Origin: Rhodospirillaceae bacterium
GTDB lineage: Bacteria; Pseudomonadota; Alphaproteobacteria; UBA8366; GCA-2717185
Assembly: GCA_018660965.1 (NCBI GenBank)
Contig: JABJJH010000171.1
Coordinates: 1 to 14,831 of the forward strand
Direction: 5' to 3'
DNA: 14,831 bases
A program made the position numbers and the translations under genes. The notes beneath the pieces are model-generated. The model did no database searches. It saw only the letters and a list, made by a program, of their open reading frames with translations, and was not told the DNA's origin. This document shows positions 1-7,383 of the stretch, piece by piece (the first letter of the stretch is position 1; each line of letters opens with the position of its first letter).

Positions 1-54
1 AACAAGAATTCGACCGTCCGGCGTGGAGTCCAGAGCGGGGTGGTCGGGCGGCAT
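1..54 (-). CDS. 5' end of an unidentified leftward gene (partial)
   Basis: An ATG at 54-52 opens a frame that stays open to the window edge; it reads MPPDHPALDSTPDGRILV. It begins five bases after the stop codon of the leftward LLM oxidoreductase gene, a spacing typical of a co-transcribed downstream gene. No strong Shine-Dalgarno sequence is visible, so translational coupling would be needed. Eighteen residues are too few to assign a family. It could also be a chance open frame. Confidence 0.4.
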   Translation of the reverse strand, partial: MPPDHPALDSTPDGRILV

Positions 55-59
55 GCCCG

Positions 60-977
60 CTACCGTACCGCCTCACCCGCCAGATCCAGCACCTGTTCCG
101 CCATGACCGTCAACATGCGCCACGCGGATTCGACGTTTCGGGTGGCTTCGATGTCGTCGTGATAGGTGTCGAGCAATACATGGGCGCAACCCAGTTCCGC
201 CAACGCTTCCAAGTCGGCATGGGCCTGATCGACCGTGCCCTCGCCCATGTGGCGGGAGTCTTCAGGCATTGGCGATTCGGTCAGGCGAAAGCGAAGACGC
301 GGGCAAAGCTGCGGCATCGGTTTACCTTCCGCATCGGCGATCCGTTGCAGGCGCGGGATATCGACGTCGCGGAACTCGGCCAGCTTGGGCCGGATCGGGT
401 GCCAGGCGTCGCCATAGTTCACCGTGCGCCGCAGAGCGGCGTCGCTGCCGCCACCGACCCAGATCGGCGGGTGCGGGGTTTGCACCGGGCGCGGCGAGGT
501 GTCGACGCCGCTGAATTGCACAAACTCGCCGTCGAAAGACGCCTGGTCCTGGGTCCACAGCGCCTTGATCGCAGCCAGATATTCGTTGGTCATCGCGCCG
601 CGTTTGTTGAAGGGAACGTTCAGCGCGGCGAATTCCTGTTCCGCCCACCCGACGCCGACGCCCAGGATGACGCGCCCGCCGCTCAACTGGTCGATGTTGG
701 CGAAGGCCTTGGCGATTTCCAGCGGGCTGCGATAGGGGACGATCAACACCGTCGCGCCGATCATGATCCGTTCGGTGATCCCGGCGAGCCAGCCGAGCGT
801 GCTGATCGGTTCATAAAACGGTCCAGGATAGCGGGCCTGCACATCGGGCGTCACCGCGATATGGTCGGACGTCATGAGGTGGTGATAGCCCAGCGCTTCG
901 GTCAGTTGCGCCCAGCTTTTCAGGCTGGCGGGATTCGCGGATGGGCCGAAATTGATAAGATTGACACCGACTTTCAT
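60..977 (-). CDS. LLM-class (F420/flavin-type) oxidoreductase, TIGR03619-like
   Basis: A 305-residue cytoplasmic TIM-barrel protein of the luciferase-like monooxygenase superfamily. The N-terminus MKVGVNLINFG is the usual first strand. Residues 100-111 hold the conserved GGRVILGVGVGW segment, and residues 162-177 hold the PRPVQTPHPPIWVGGG block that precedes the cofactor phosphate-binding region. The layout fits the F420-dependent Rv2161c-like subgroup, but F420 versus FMN use cannot be decided here. Substrates of this group are rarely known. I chose the ATG at 977 over the open frame reaching 1007 because 977 has a strong GAGGGAGA ribosome site and begins directly with the family's first strand. 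It diverges from the DMT permease and is followed closely by another leftward frame. Confidence 0.87.
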   Translation of the reverse strand: MKVGVNLINFGPSANPASLKSWAQLTEALGYHHLMTSDHIAVTPDVQARYPGPFYEPISTLGWLAGITERIMIGATVLIVPYRSPLEIAKAFANIDQLSGGRVILGVGVGWAEQEFAALNVPFNKRGAMTNEYLAAIKALWTQDQASFDGEFVQFSGVDTSPRPVQTPHPPIWVGGGSDAALRRTVNYGDAWHPIRPKLAEFRDVDIPRLQRIADAEGKPMPQLCPRLRFRLTESPMPEDSRHMGEGTVDQAHADLEALAELGCAHVLLDTYHDDIEATRNVESAWRMLTVMAEQVLDLAGEAVR

Positions 978-1084
978 GACTTTCTCCCTCTGTGCGACAA
1001 GGGGCAAGCATATTCACCTCCCCAAAAAGCGCAATCGCGGCAATCGCCGCTGGCCCCGTCTCCCGCGCTGACGTAGCGTGCGGC
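978..1084. promoter_or_regulatory. Divergent intergenic region between oxidoreductase and permease
   Basis: These 107 bases separate two divergent starts and must hold the leftward promoter and probably the rightward one. The octamer GCAATCGC occurs at 1031-1038 and again at 1040-1047. The second copy sits in a small hairpin, GCGGC-AATC-GCCGC, at 1037-1050. No convincing -35/-10 pair was found. An operator role for the repeat is only a possibility. Confidence 0.3.
983..990 (-). promoter_or_regulatory. Ribosome binding site of the LLM oxidoreductase
   Basis: The minus strand reads GAGGGAGA, ending five bases before the ATG at 977. It decides the start, because the longer frame up to 1007 would place this site inside coding sequence. 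Confidence 0.7.
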
Positions 1085-1972
1085 ATGACGACAAACTCGC
1101 CCAACAATTCACACGAATCGGCGCGGCTCAAGGGCGCAACCTTTATCCTGCTCAGCATCTTTTTCATGGGCGTCAACAACGCAATTTTGAAATGGCTGTC
1201 CGGCGGCATGTCGGCAAGCCAGATATTGTTCGTACGCTCCGCCGTCATCGTCATCATCGTACTGGCCATCGCGTGGCGAAAGCGGGGATCGGGGTTGTTG
1301 CGCATCAACGATTGGCGCGGCCATGCGATCTGGGGCTCCATCCAGTTCTTCAACGCCATCGTCTTCATCATGGGCGTCGGGTATCTGCCGCTCGCCGACA
1401 CCATTGCGCTGACCTTCGCAGGGCCGTTGTTCCTGACCGCGCTGGCGATCCCGCTGCTGGGGGAACGGATCGGGTGGCATCGCTGGGCGGCGGTGTTCGT
1501 CGGGTTCATCGGCATTCTGATCATCACACGACCTTCCAGCGCGGCGTTTCAGTGGGTCGCCTTGTTTCCGCTGGGCGCGGCGTTGAGCGGGGCGGTGCGC
1601 GACATCGCTTCGCGCAAGGTGACGGCGCGCGAAGGCTCGACCTCGGTGTTGCTGACCTCCAGCCTGATCGCGATGGCGGGCACGGTGGTGACGGCGCCGT
1701 TCGATTGGGTCGTGCCGACGGCCAGCGATCTGGGGCTGGGGATCGTCACCGGGTTGTGCGTGCTGGTCGGGCAGTTCCTGATGATCGACGCGTTTCGTTA
1801 TGCGGAAGCCAAGGTTCTGGCGCCGTTACGCTATTCGGCGATCCTGTGGTCGGTGATCCTGGGGTATCTGGTCTGGGGCGATTTACCGGATTCATGGACA
1901 ATCGTGGGCACGGCGGTCGTGATCGCCAGCGGATTGTATATTCTGCACCGGGAATACCGCGCGCGGCGGTGA
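1085..1972 (+). CDS. EamA/DMT-family 10-helix transporter
   Basis: A 295-residue inner-membrane permease of the drug/metabolite transporter superfamily, with two EamA repeats at about residues 14-148 and 155-290. About ten hydrophobic segments are visible. The first repeat ends in the typical pattern LLGERIGWHRWAAVFVGFIG followed by a short ILII helix end and TRP. The C-terminus is short and basic (HREYRARR), as usual for cytoplasmic ends. Members export or import amino acids, nucleosides or other small metabolites, and the substrate cannot be inferred. The ATG at 1085 lacks a clear ribosome site. A GTG at 992 in frame would add 31 residues of non-membrane sequence overlapping the intergenic region and is less likely. 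The next gene begins 85 bases downstream, so read-through into the acyl-CoA cassette is possible. Confidence 0.88.
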   Translation: MTTNSPNNSHESARLKGATFILLSIFFMGVNNAILKWLSGGMSASQILFVRSAVIVIIVLAIAWRKRGSGLLRINDWRGHAIWGSIQFFNAIVFIMGVGYLPLADTIALTFAGPLFLTALAIPLLGERIGWHRWAAVFVGFIGILIITRPSSAAFQWVALFPLGAALSGAVRDIASRKVTAREGSTSVLLTSSLIAMAGTVVTAPFDWVVPTASDLGLGIVTGLCVLVGQFLMIDAFRYAEAKVLAPLRYSAILWSVILGYLVWGDLPDSWTIVGTAVVIASGLYILHREYRARR

Positions 1973-2041
1973 GTGCAAAAAGCCGCGTTCGGTATTTTAA
2001 TGTCCGGACCAAGCGGCTACCATCCAGTCTGATCATCCGTT

Positions 2042-2050
2042 AAAGGGGAG
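2042..2050 (+). promoter_or_regulatory. Ribosome binding site supporting a TTG start
   Basis: AAAGGGGAG ends seven bases before the TTG at 2058. The in-frame ATG at 2070 (MREVAIVG) is 19 bases away, too far for this site, although a weaker GGAAG at 2060-2064 could serve it. An ATG at 2051 is out of frame. The site favours the TTG, adding four residues. Confidence 0.5.
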
Positions 2051-2057
2051 ATGTGCC

Positions 2058-3221
2058 TTGGGAAGCGCCATGCGGGAAGTCGCCATCGTCGGCGTCGCCG
2101 AATCCGATCTGGGCCGGGTGCCCGACAAAAGTAAATTCCAGTTATCCGCCGAAGCAAGCCGGTTGGCGCTCGACGAGGCCGGGTTGTCCGTGAAGGACGT
2201 GGACGGTTTGTTCACGACCATCATCACCGAAGGCGGGCAGTTTTCCACCTTGATGATGGCGGAATACATGGGCATCACGCCGCGCTTCACCGATTCCACC
2301 TCGATTGGGGGGTCATCCTTCGTCGCCTATGTGGAGCATGCGGCGATGGCGATCGCGACGGGGCTGTGCGACGTGGCGTTGATCTGCCACGGCAGCACCA
2401 ATATTTCGGATCGCGGCGGCAAGGGCGGCCCGATGTCGCAATCCACCGACGTGTTCGGCCCCGCCCAGTTCGAGGAACCCTATGGCGTCTCCACGGTGGG
2501 CAGCTACGCGCTCGCCGCCCAGCGTCACATGTATGAATACGGCACGACCAGCGAGCAACTGGCGGAAATAGCCGTGGCGACGCGCAAATGGGCGTCCATG
2601 AACCCCAAGGCGCGGATGCGCGACCCGATCACCATCGACGACGTGATGAATTCAAGGGTCATCGCCTCGCCATTGCATCTGCTGGATTGCTGTCTGGTGA
2701 CCGATGCGGGCGGCGCGGTGGTGCTGACCTCGCTGGAGCGCGCGCGCGATTTAAAATCCAAACCGGTGCAGGTGCTGGGCACGGGGGAAGCGCACACCCA
2801 CCGGATGATCAGCCAGATGCCCGATTTGACGCAAACGGCGGCGGCGATTTCCGGCAAGCTGGCGTTCGAACGCTCCGGGTTGACGCATGCGGATATCGAC
2901 GTGGCGGAAATCTACGACAGCTTCACCATCACGGTGCTGCTGACCTTGGAAAGTCTGGGCTTTTGCGCCAAGGGCGAAGGCGGCGCGTTCGTGTCCAACC
3001 AGCGCACGGCGCCCGGCGGCGACTTTCCCATGAACACCCAGGGCGGGGCCTTGTCGTACACCCATCCGGGCATGTTCGGGATTTTCACCGTCATCGAAGG
3101 CGTGCGTCAGGTGCGCGGCGAGTGCGGGCCAAGACAGGTGCCCGGCGCGGAAGTCGCGTTGTGCAACGGCACCGGGGGCGTGTTGTCGTCCACCGGCACG
3201 ATCATTCTGGGGAGGGACTAA
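2058..3221 (+). CDS. Thiolase-fold protein, SCP2/Ltp2-like, probable acyl-CoA aldolase
   Basis: A 387-residue cytoplasmic protein of the SCP2-thiolase/lipid-transfer branch. The segment where true SCP2 thiolases carry the nucleophile (an NCSTGST-like motif) reads TSIGGSSF at residues 81-88 and has no cysteine. Instead there is a tyrosine in AEIYDSF (Y286) and another in LSYTHPG (Y334, next to H336). This resembles Ltp2, the cysteine-less retro-aldolase of steroid side-chain degradation, where I recall two catalytic tyrosines near 294 and 344. The C-terminal block RQVPGAEVALCNGTGG is typical of the superfamily. The DUF35 protein starts three bases after the stop, matching the Ltp2-DUF35 pairing. 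Automatic annotation would probably say acetyl-CoA acetyltransferase. I infer C-C bond cleavage of a beta-hydroxyacyl-CoA, with unknown substrate. The start is TTG at 2058 or ATG at 2070. Confidence 0.9.
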   Translation: MGSAMREVAIVGVAESDLGRVPDKSKFQLSAEASRLALDEAGLSVKDVDGLFTTIITEGGQFSTLMMAEYMGITPRFTDSTSIGGSSFVAYVEHAAMAIATGLCDVALICHGSTNISDRGGKGGPMSQSTDVFGPAQFEEPYGVSTVGSYALAAQRHMYEYGTTSEQLAEIAVATRKWASMNPKARMRDPITIDDVMNSRVIASPLHLLDCCLVTDAGGAVVLTSLERARDLKSKPVQVLGTGEAHTHRMISQMPDLTQTAAAISGKLAFERSGLTHADIDVAEIYDSFTITVLLTLESLGFCAKGEGGAFVSNQRTAPGGDFPMNTQGGALSYTHPGMFGIFTVIEGVRQVRGECGPRQVPGAEVALCNGTGGVLSSTGTIILGRD

Positions 3222-3224
3222 ATC

Positions 3225-3626
3225 ATGGTGTTGCCACCACTGCCAAGACCCTATCAAGACACCGCAGCCTATTGGGAAGCCGCGAAGGAACACCGCTTCA
3301 TCATCCAGCAATGCAAGGATTGTAGCGAATTTCAGTTCTATCCACGCGGCGTGTGCAGCCATTGCCTGTCCAGCAATCTGGATTGGCGGGAAGCGTCGGG
3401 CAAGGGTGAGATTTATTCCTGCTCGGTCAACTATCGCGCGCCGCATCCGGGATTCGCCGACAACACGCCCTTCGTACTGGCCATCGTCGCATTGGAGGAA
3501 GGCCCGCGCATGATGACCAACATCGTCGAGTGCGACCCGGAATCGGTGAAGATCGGCATGGCGGTCACCGTCGTGTTCGATGATGTCACCGACGAGGTGA
3601 CCTTGCCAAAATTCAAACCCGTATAA
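3225..3626 (+). CDS. Zn-ribbon / OB-fold (DUF35) protein, partner of the thiolase-like protein
   Basis: A 133-residue protein with the standard DUF35 architecture. Residues 1-28 form an N-terminal helix (PLPRPYQDTAAYWEAAKE). A rubredoxin-like zinc ribbon follows with cysteine pairs C30/C33 and C44/C47. An OB-fold spans about residues 55-133. Such proteins bind thiolase-fold partners and are thought to handle the acyl-CoA or its thioester; in the Ltp2 system the DUF35 domain is needed for aldolase activity. The gene starts three bases after the thiolase-like stop and has a GGAGGG ribosome site at 3211-3216 within the end of that gene, so the two are almost certainly co-translated. All four zinc ligands are present. 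Confidence 0.92.
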   Translation: MVLPPLPRPYQDTAAYWEAAKEHRFIIQQCKDCSEFQFYPRGVCSHCLSSNLDWREASGKGEIYSCSVNYRAPHPGFADNTPFVLAIVALEEGPRMMTNIVECDPESVKIGMAVTVVFDDVTDEVTLPKFKPV

Positions 3627-3644
3627 CGAACGAAAGCCGCCGCC

Positions 3645-4814
3645 ATGTCCTTTCCCGAAGCCAACGAATTCCTGGGCCAGACCGGCCCGCTCTCCGGTAA
3701 CCTGCTGGATGAATGCGCCAAACTGGATGGCCCGCCCGCGGGCTTCGAACGGGTCTGGGCGGCGTTCGAACCCATGGAGGCGATGCAGAAACGCGGCCAA
3801 ATTCTGCGCCTGCAAACCGGTGAAGCCTGGCAATTCCTGTGCGATGAAGGCGCCGCGCTGGGCGGCGCGGACTGGGCGCCGCCGCCGCTGGCCTATTTCG
3901 CGGCGGGCATGGCGTGTTCCGTCACCGGCGCGGTGGTTGAAAAGGCGGCCGCGCACGGCATTCCGGCAGAGGCGATTTCGGTCGTGGTGAACAACAATTA
4001 CTCGCTGCGCGGGTCCATCCTGCGCGGGACGATGGACGGCCTGGGCCACAACCCGGATGTGTCCGTCACCATCGACAGCGACGCCCTGTCGGCGCCGGAA
4101 AAATCCGGTTTGGCGTTCGAAGCCGTGTCCAGCGTCCTGGCCGGATATCTGATGAAAAGCGTGTTCATCAGCGAATTCAATTTGATCGCGAACGGCGCGC
4201 CGGTCTCCCTCGACCTGTCCCATTGGGACTGGGACGGGGGCGTCCAGACGCTGCCCAGCGCCGCGCTGGACACGGCGGGAGGCGCGTCGGGGCTGGGAAC
4301 GCCCTATGTATCGAAGAACGCCATTCGGCCCGACGACCCCACCTTCGACGCCAGCGGCGGTTCCGGCGTGGATGTGGTTCAAAATCGCAGCACCGTCGTA
4401 TCCGCCACGGCGAAAGCGGCGGCCAATGGCGTCATCACGTCGGAAGCCGGCATCGCGCGGCCCGGCGCCAGCGTGTACGGATTTTTGGGCGCGTCCGATG
4501 CCGGTACGGCTGGCGCGCCGTCCAGCGCGAGCCTGATGGCGGCGGGCATCGGGTTTTGCTTCATGACCCAACTGGGCCGCTACGCCGAAGCCATGAAACG
4601 CCCGGTCCACGACTACCGCATGATCCAGTCCATCGACATTCCCCTGCCCGGTTCCGACGGCAGCCAGACGCCGGTCATCGGCACCAAACTGTTTTTGAAC
4701 CAGGACGAAGCCGACGAATCCTTCGCCCAGGATTTGTTGCATTCGGCGCGCCGCACCTGCTTCCTGCACTCGACCCTGCAAGCCAGCCTGCGCAGCAAAA
4801 TTGTCGTAGGATAA
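3645..4814 (+). CDS. Tandem OsmC-like domain protein of unknown role
   Basis: A 389-residue soluble protein that reads as two OsmC-type halves. The first (about residues 50-185) has the hallmark GGADWAPPPLAYFAAGMACS followed by VTGAVVEKAAAHGI, with C91 where OsmC/Ohr proteins keep their first redox cysteine. A second cysteine is not seen where expected in that half. The second (about residues 245-389) has GIGFCFMTQLGRYAEA with C305, and ends with RRTCFLHSTL, where C372 occupies the usual second OsmC cysteine position. So the second half retains two candidate redox cysteines and the first only one. Normal OsmC/Ohr proteins are about 140 residues. Family members reduce organic hydroperoxides, but the middle linker (about residues 186-245) and the asymmetry leave activity open. 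It lies 18 bases after the DUF35 gene and 25 before the dioxygenase gene, with only a weak ribosome site. Confidence 0.75.
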   Translation: MSFPEANEFLGQTGPLSGNLLDECAKLDGPPAGFERVWAAFEPMEAMQKRGQILRLQTGEAWQFLCDEGAALGGADWAPPPLAYFAAGMACSVTGAVVEKAAAHGIPAEAISVVVNNNYSLRGSILRGTMDGLGHNPDVSVTIDSDALSAPEKSGLAFEAVSSVLAGYLMKSVFISEFNLIANGAPVSLDLSHWDWDGGVQTLPSAALDTAGGASGLGTPYVSKNAIRPDDPTFDASGGSGVDVVQNRSTVVSATAKAAANGVITSEAGIARPGASVYGFLGASDAGTAGAPSSASLMAAGIGFCFMTQLGRYAEAMKRPVHDYRMIQSIDIPLPGSDGSQTPVIGTKLFLNQDEADESFAQDLLHSARRTCFLHSTLQASLRSKIVVG

Positions 4815-4839
4815 CGCCGCCCCAAAATGCGAGGACGCC

Positions 4840-6012
4840 ATGACAGCCATTGACCTGCCCCAGCTTAACGTTTCCAACGTCGATTTCGGCGCCGATGAGG
4901 ACGCGATGGCGCGTTACAAGGAAGAAGGCACGGCGCGCGCGCTGGCCATGGACAATCGCGGGCCGATCCGCTTCACCGCCGACGGCGCGCTCGATCCGGC
5001 CATTCTGGAGGCGTATTCGCGCCACGGCTTCTACATTTTCGAAGGCCTCGTCGGCAGGGAAGAACTCGACGACATCGAACGCGACGTGGCCCATATTCTG
5101 GACCGCGCGCCGGCGACCAAGGACGCCCCCCTCGACAAACACGGCCGCCCGGCGCTGGGCGCGGATCTGGAAGGCCGGTCCTTCCGCATGGTCAAGCCGC
5201 TGTCCGATCCGTTCGGCGGGACCGATGCAAATTACGGCCGCCATCCGGTGAAAATGCTGGAACCGGACGCCCCGGCGGGCGCGCCCGATTATGTGGTGCA
5301 TGTGCTGGTCGGGTCGCTGCAGCATTCCGACGCCTGTCTACGGCTCTACAGCCATCCGCATTTGCTCGCCATCGCGGAGGCCATCAACGGCCCGGACTTC
5401 ACGCCGTTCAACGAAGCCGTGTGGGTCAAGCAACCGCGCCTGGGCGGTTCGGTCGCATGGCATCAGGACGGCTGGACCCATTGGGACGCGCCAGAACTGG
5501 ACGAAGGCACGCACGGTTTCAATTCCATGATGCAGCTTTACGGGTGCGACGCGGCCAACGGGTTGTGGGTCGTGCCGGGATCGCATCGCCTGGGCAAGCT
5601 CGACGTTAAAACCCTGCGCGACGCCGAAGGAACGGACCGCCTGCCAGGCGCCGTGCCGTTCATCTGCGGCCCCGGCGACATGGCCATCTCCAACCGTCAA
5701 GTGGTGCATGGCTCGTTCGCGAACACCAGCGACAACATCCGCGTCACCATCAACGCGGGATTTCACCGGCGAAAATCCGTCCTCGATGTGCGCAGCGGCG
5801 GCGTGCACAACGAAGTCACCACCTATGACGACGCCTATATCCGCCACCGGTCGCGGTTGATCATGTACGGCGTCGACGCAAGACGCCAACGCTTCCCCGG
5901 TGAGGCGCAATACACCTACGCCCCGCTGGCCGACAGCGCCGGTGAATACGCCTGGACCCCGGACGCCAAGGCTGACATCCGGGACTACAATTTGCACGAC
6001 ATCGGGATTTAG
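4840..6012 (+). CDS. Phytanoyl-CoA dioxygenase (PhyH) family Fe(II)/2-oxoglutarate oxygenase
   Basis: A 390-residue cytoplasmic oxygenase. The metal triad is visible: H208 and D210 in VAWHQDGW, and the distal H290 in NRQVVHGS. R301 in DNIRVTINAG is the likely 2-oxoglutarate carboxylate ligand. The surrounding VVPGSHRLGK (residues 244-253) is a PhyH signature. Residues 50-75 carry the common helix and strand LEAYSRHGFYIFEGL. PhyH enzymes hydroxylate acyl-CoAs or diverse small molecules using O2 and 2-oxoglutarate, with release of CO2 and succinate. The GAGGA ribosome site at 4831-4835 supports the ATG at 4840. As last gene of the cassette it probably introduces the hydroxyl group that the thiolase-like aldolase needs or follows, but that order is inferred. 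It is longer than classic phytanoyl-CoA hydroxylase. Confidence 0.92.
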   Translation: MTAIDLPQLNVSNVDFGADEDAMARYKEEGTARALAMDNRGPIRFTADGALDPAILEAYSRHGFYIFEGLVGREELDDIERDVAHILDRAPATKDAPLDKHGRPALGADLEGRSFRMVKPLSDPFGGTDANYGRHPVKMLEPDAPAGAPDYVVHVLVGSLQHSDACLRLYSHPHLLAIAEAINGPDFTPFNEAVWVKQPRLGGSVAWHQDGWTHWDAPELDEGTHGFNSMMQLYGCDAANGLWVVPGSHRLGKLDVKTLRDAEGTDRLPGAVPFICGPGDMAISNRQVVHGSFANTSDNIRVTINAGFHRRKSVLDVRSGGVHNEVTTYDDAYIRHRSRLIMYGVDARRQRFPGEAQYTYAPLADSAGEYAWTPDAKADIRDYNLHDIGI

Positions 6013-6042
6013 GCGGAACGCCCGCCGTCACCTCCGGTCCGG

Positions 6043-6894
6043 CTACACCGTTTTACGGCGACGCATAGCGCCCATGCCAAGCAGCCCCGTCAGCAGGAGC
6101 AACGACGTCGCCGGTTCCGGGATGGTCGCGGTTTTTACGTTATGAATCGTGTTTTCTTCGTCCACGGGGGACAGTTCGACAATCGGCCCGGGGAAGAAAT
6201 CTCCAGACGGATCGCCTGATCCCGCCAGGAAATGATTGATCCCGTCAATCAGGATCGCGCCGATTTCCGGTAAGCGATCCCATTCAACACCGACCGTTTC
6301 GAACCGTTTATCGTCGGAAAAAATGATGTTCCCGTCCAACGCGCCAACCCGAATATCGAAAAACACATCAAAAAACGAATCGAACGTGCCGCCATTGTCA
6401 TCCGCGAAATTTATCGTCATTTGTCCCGTGCTCGGCGTGGGCGCCGGGACCACGGATCCTTCACCGGGAAGACGCTGCGTCTGTAACGTGATGTAAATGA
6501 AATCAGTTGGTAGTGGCCCAAGCGGCGAGAGATCGATCGGATTGACCGACTTTAGCTGTAACGCGACAATTTCGATATCGATCGTCGTCGAATTGGGCGC
6601 GCCGGGCACTTCAGCATCGGTTTTGCGTTCGATGATCGTATCGGCGTTGCCGGTCGATTGAACACCCGTGGTTCCCCCGAAATCAAAGGATTCCAGCGGC
6701 ACCCCTTCAAGTGGAATGATCCCGAGCGGTAAGGGCGTCGACAGCAGAGCAGTGTCCAGACTGGTCCCCGGTTGCGTCTGCAACAAATCGAACCCCGCGC
6801 CAACCAGTGGCAGGGCGTGGGTAACGCTCGCCATTGACATAAAAAGCGCGGCGGTGGGCGCGATCAACGCCGTGCGGAAGTACTTTGCATACAT
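6043..6894 (-). CDS. PEP-CTERM sorting-signal secreted protein
   Basis: A 283-residue exported protein. Residues 1-27 form a signal peptide with a hydrophobic core and a likely cleavage after THA. The C-terminus has the full tripartite PEP-CTERM signal: PEP at 259-261, a hydrophobic helix at about 263-275 (SLLLLTGLLGMGA), and the basic tail RRRK at 278-281. Such proteins are processed by an exosortase/EpsH transpeptidase and often accompany exopolysaccharide. No exosortase gene is in the window. The body is acidic, rich in Gly, Thr and Asp, has no cysteine, and has no domain I recognise. I chose the ATG at 6894 over the frame reaching 6993 because GGGAGGT lies six bases upstream and the signal peptide then begins at once. 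It converges on the PhyH gene with 30 bases between stops. Confidence 0.88.
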   Translation of the reverse strand: MYAKYFRTALIAPTAALFMSMASVTHALPLVGAGFDLLQTQPGTSLDTALLSTPLPLGIIPLEGVPLESFDFGGTTGVQSTGNADTIIERKTDAEVPGAPNSTTIDIEIVALQLKSVNPIDLSPLGPLPTDFIYITLQTQRLPGEGSVVPAPTPSTGQMTINFADDNGGTFDSFFDVFFDIRVGALDGNIIFSDDKRFETVGVEWDRLPEIGAILIDGINHFLAGSGDPSGDFFPGPIVELSPVDEENTIHNVKTATIPEPATSLLLLTGLLGMGAMRRRKTV

Positions 6895-6900
6895 TGCCTG

Positions 6901-6907
6901 ACCTCCC
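6901..6907 (-). promoter_or_regulatory. Ribosome binding site of the PEP-CTERM gene
   Basis: The minus strand reads GGGAGGT, six bases before the ATG at 6894. It fixes the start and excludes a 33-residue N-terminal extension that would bury the signal peptide. Confidence 0.7.
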
Positions 6908-7383
6908 AAAAATGAAATTATTGCACCCTGCAGCATGCCGCCTTTCGCGAGAAGCGCATTGATGTGGATCAAGGGCGATTCGTTATTCGCCATCGACCGA
7001 CAAAGCGAATCAAATTCAACGTCAAAGCTGCAATTTATACTATATCACAATTTTACGGCGTTTGGTGAATTATAGCCGCCATTAAATGCCATATAGGATT
7101 GTGCGTTATTTATAATGACAGCTCGCTCAATTTGACCACGGGAGGGGAAGTTTGGCGGCGCGGACGACGAGCAAGAATCCGCGCGCAAAAATCCGACGTC
7201 GTGTTGCGGGGTTTGTGTAAACGCGGCGGCGTGTGGTCCGCACGGGCCTGGTGGGTATACCAGAGCGCCCCGCCTGGGTGGCGGCGCCGCCATGCGCGAA
7301 CGGGCCGGGGACATTGAAGTGGAACGGTATGAGTCGGTGTGATGGCGGCGCTAGGCGGCGGAAACTTATCAAAATAGTTTTCT
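6908..7383. other. Gene-poor stretch of mixed composition
   Basis: No convincing gene lies here. The part at about 7015-7130 is AT-rich, with runs such as TTTATACTATATCAC and TATTTATAATGACA, and probably holds promoter elements for the PEP-CTERM gene, though no well-spaced -35/-10 pair stands out. From about 7140 to 7360 the DNA turns strongly GC-rich and includes a perfect 14-base palindrome, TGGCGGCGCCGCCA, at 7279-7292. Open frames exist on both strands but have unlikely composition and no supporting start signals. The stretch may be a degraded remnant or a junction next to the low-GC lipoprotein gene. Confidence 0.5.

Noticed and set aside
1981..2018. AGCCGC ... GCGGCT inverted repeat between the permease and thiolase-like genes as a terminator
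   Set aside because: Six pairs with a 26-base loop and no T-tract; too weak to separate it from chance.
2751..4877. 708-codon open frame antisense to the thiolase-like, DUF35 and OsmC-like genes
   Set aside because: It crosses three well-supported genes, is rich in Arg, Gly and His as expected of a GC-driven shadow frame, and shows no family motif.
6012..6026. GGCGG-AACGC-CCGCC hairpin between the convergent PhyH and PEP-CTERM genes as a bidirectional terminator
   Set aside because: The stem is only five pairs and no T-run follows on either strand, so it is not supported as an intrinsic terminator.
7152..7220. 22-codon basic peptide frame starting TTG with GGAGGGG four bases upstream
   Set aside because: The ribosome-like site is attractive, but the start is TTG, the peptide is dominated by Arg and Lys codons in a GC-rich patch, and nothing else supports translation.
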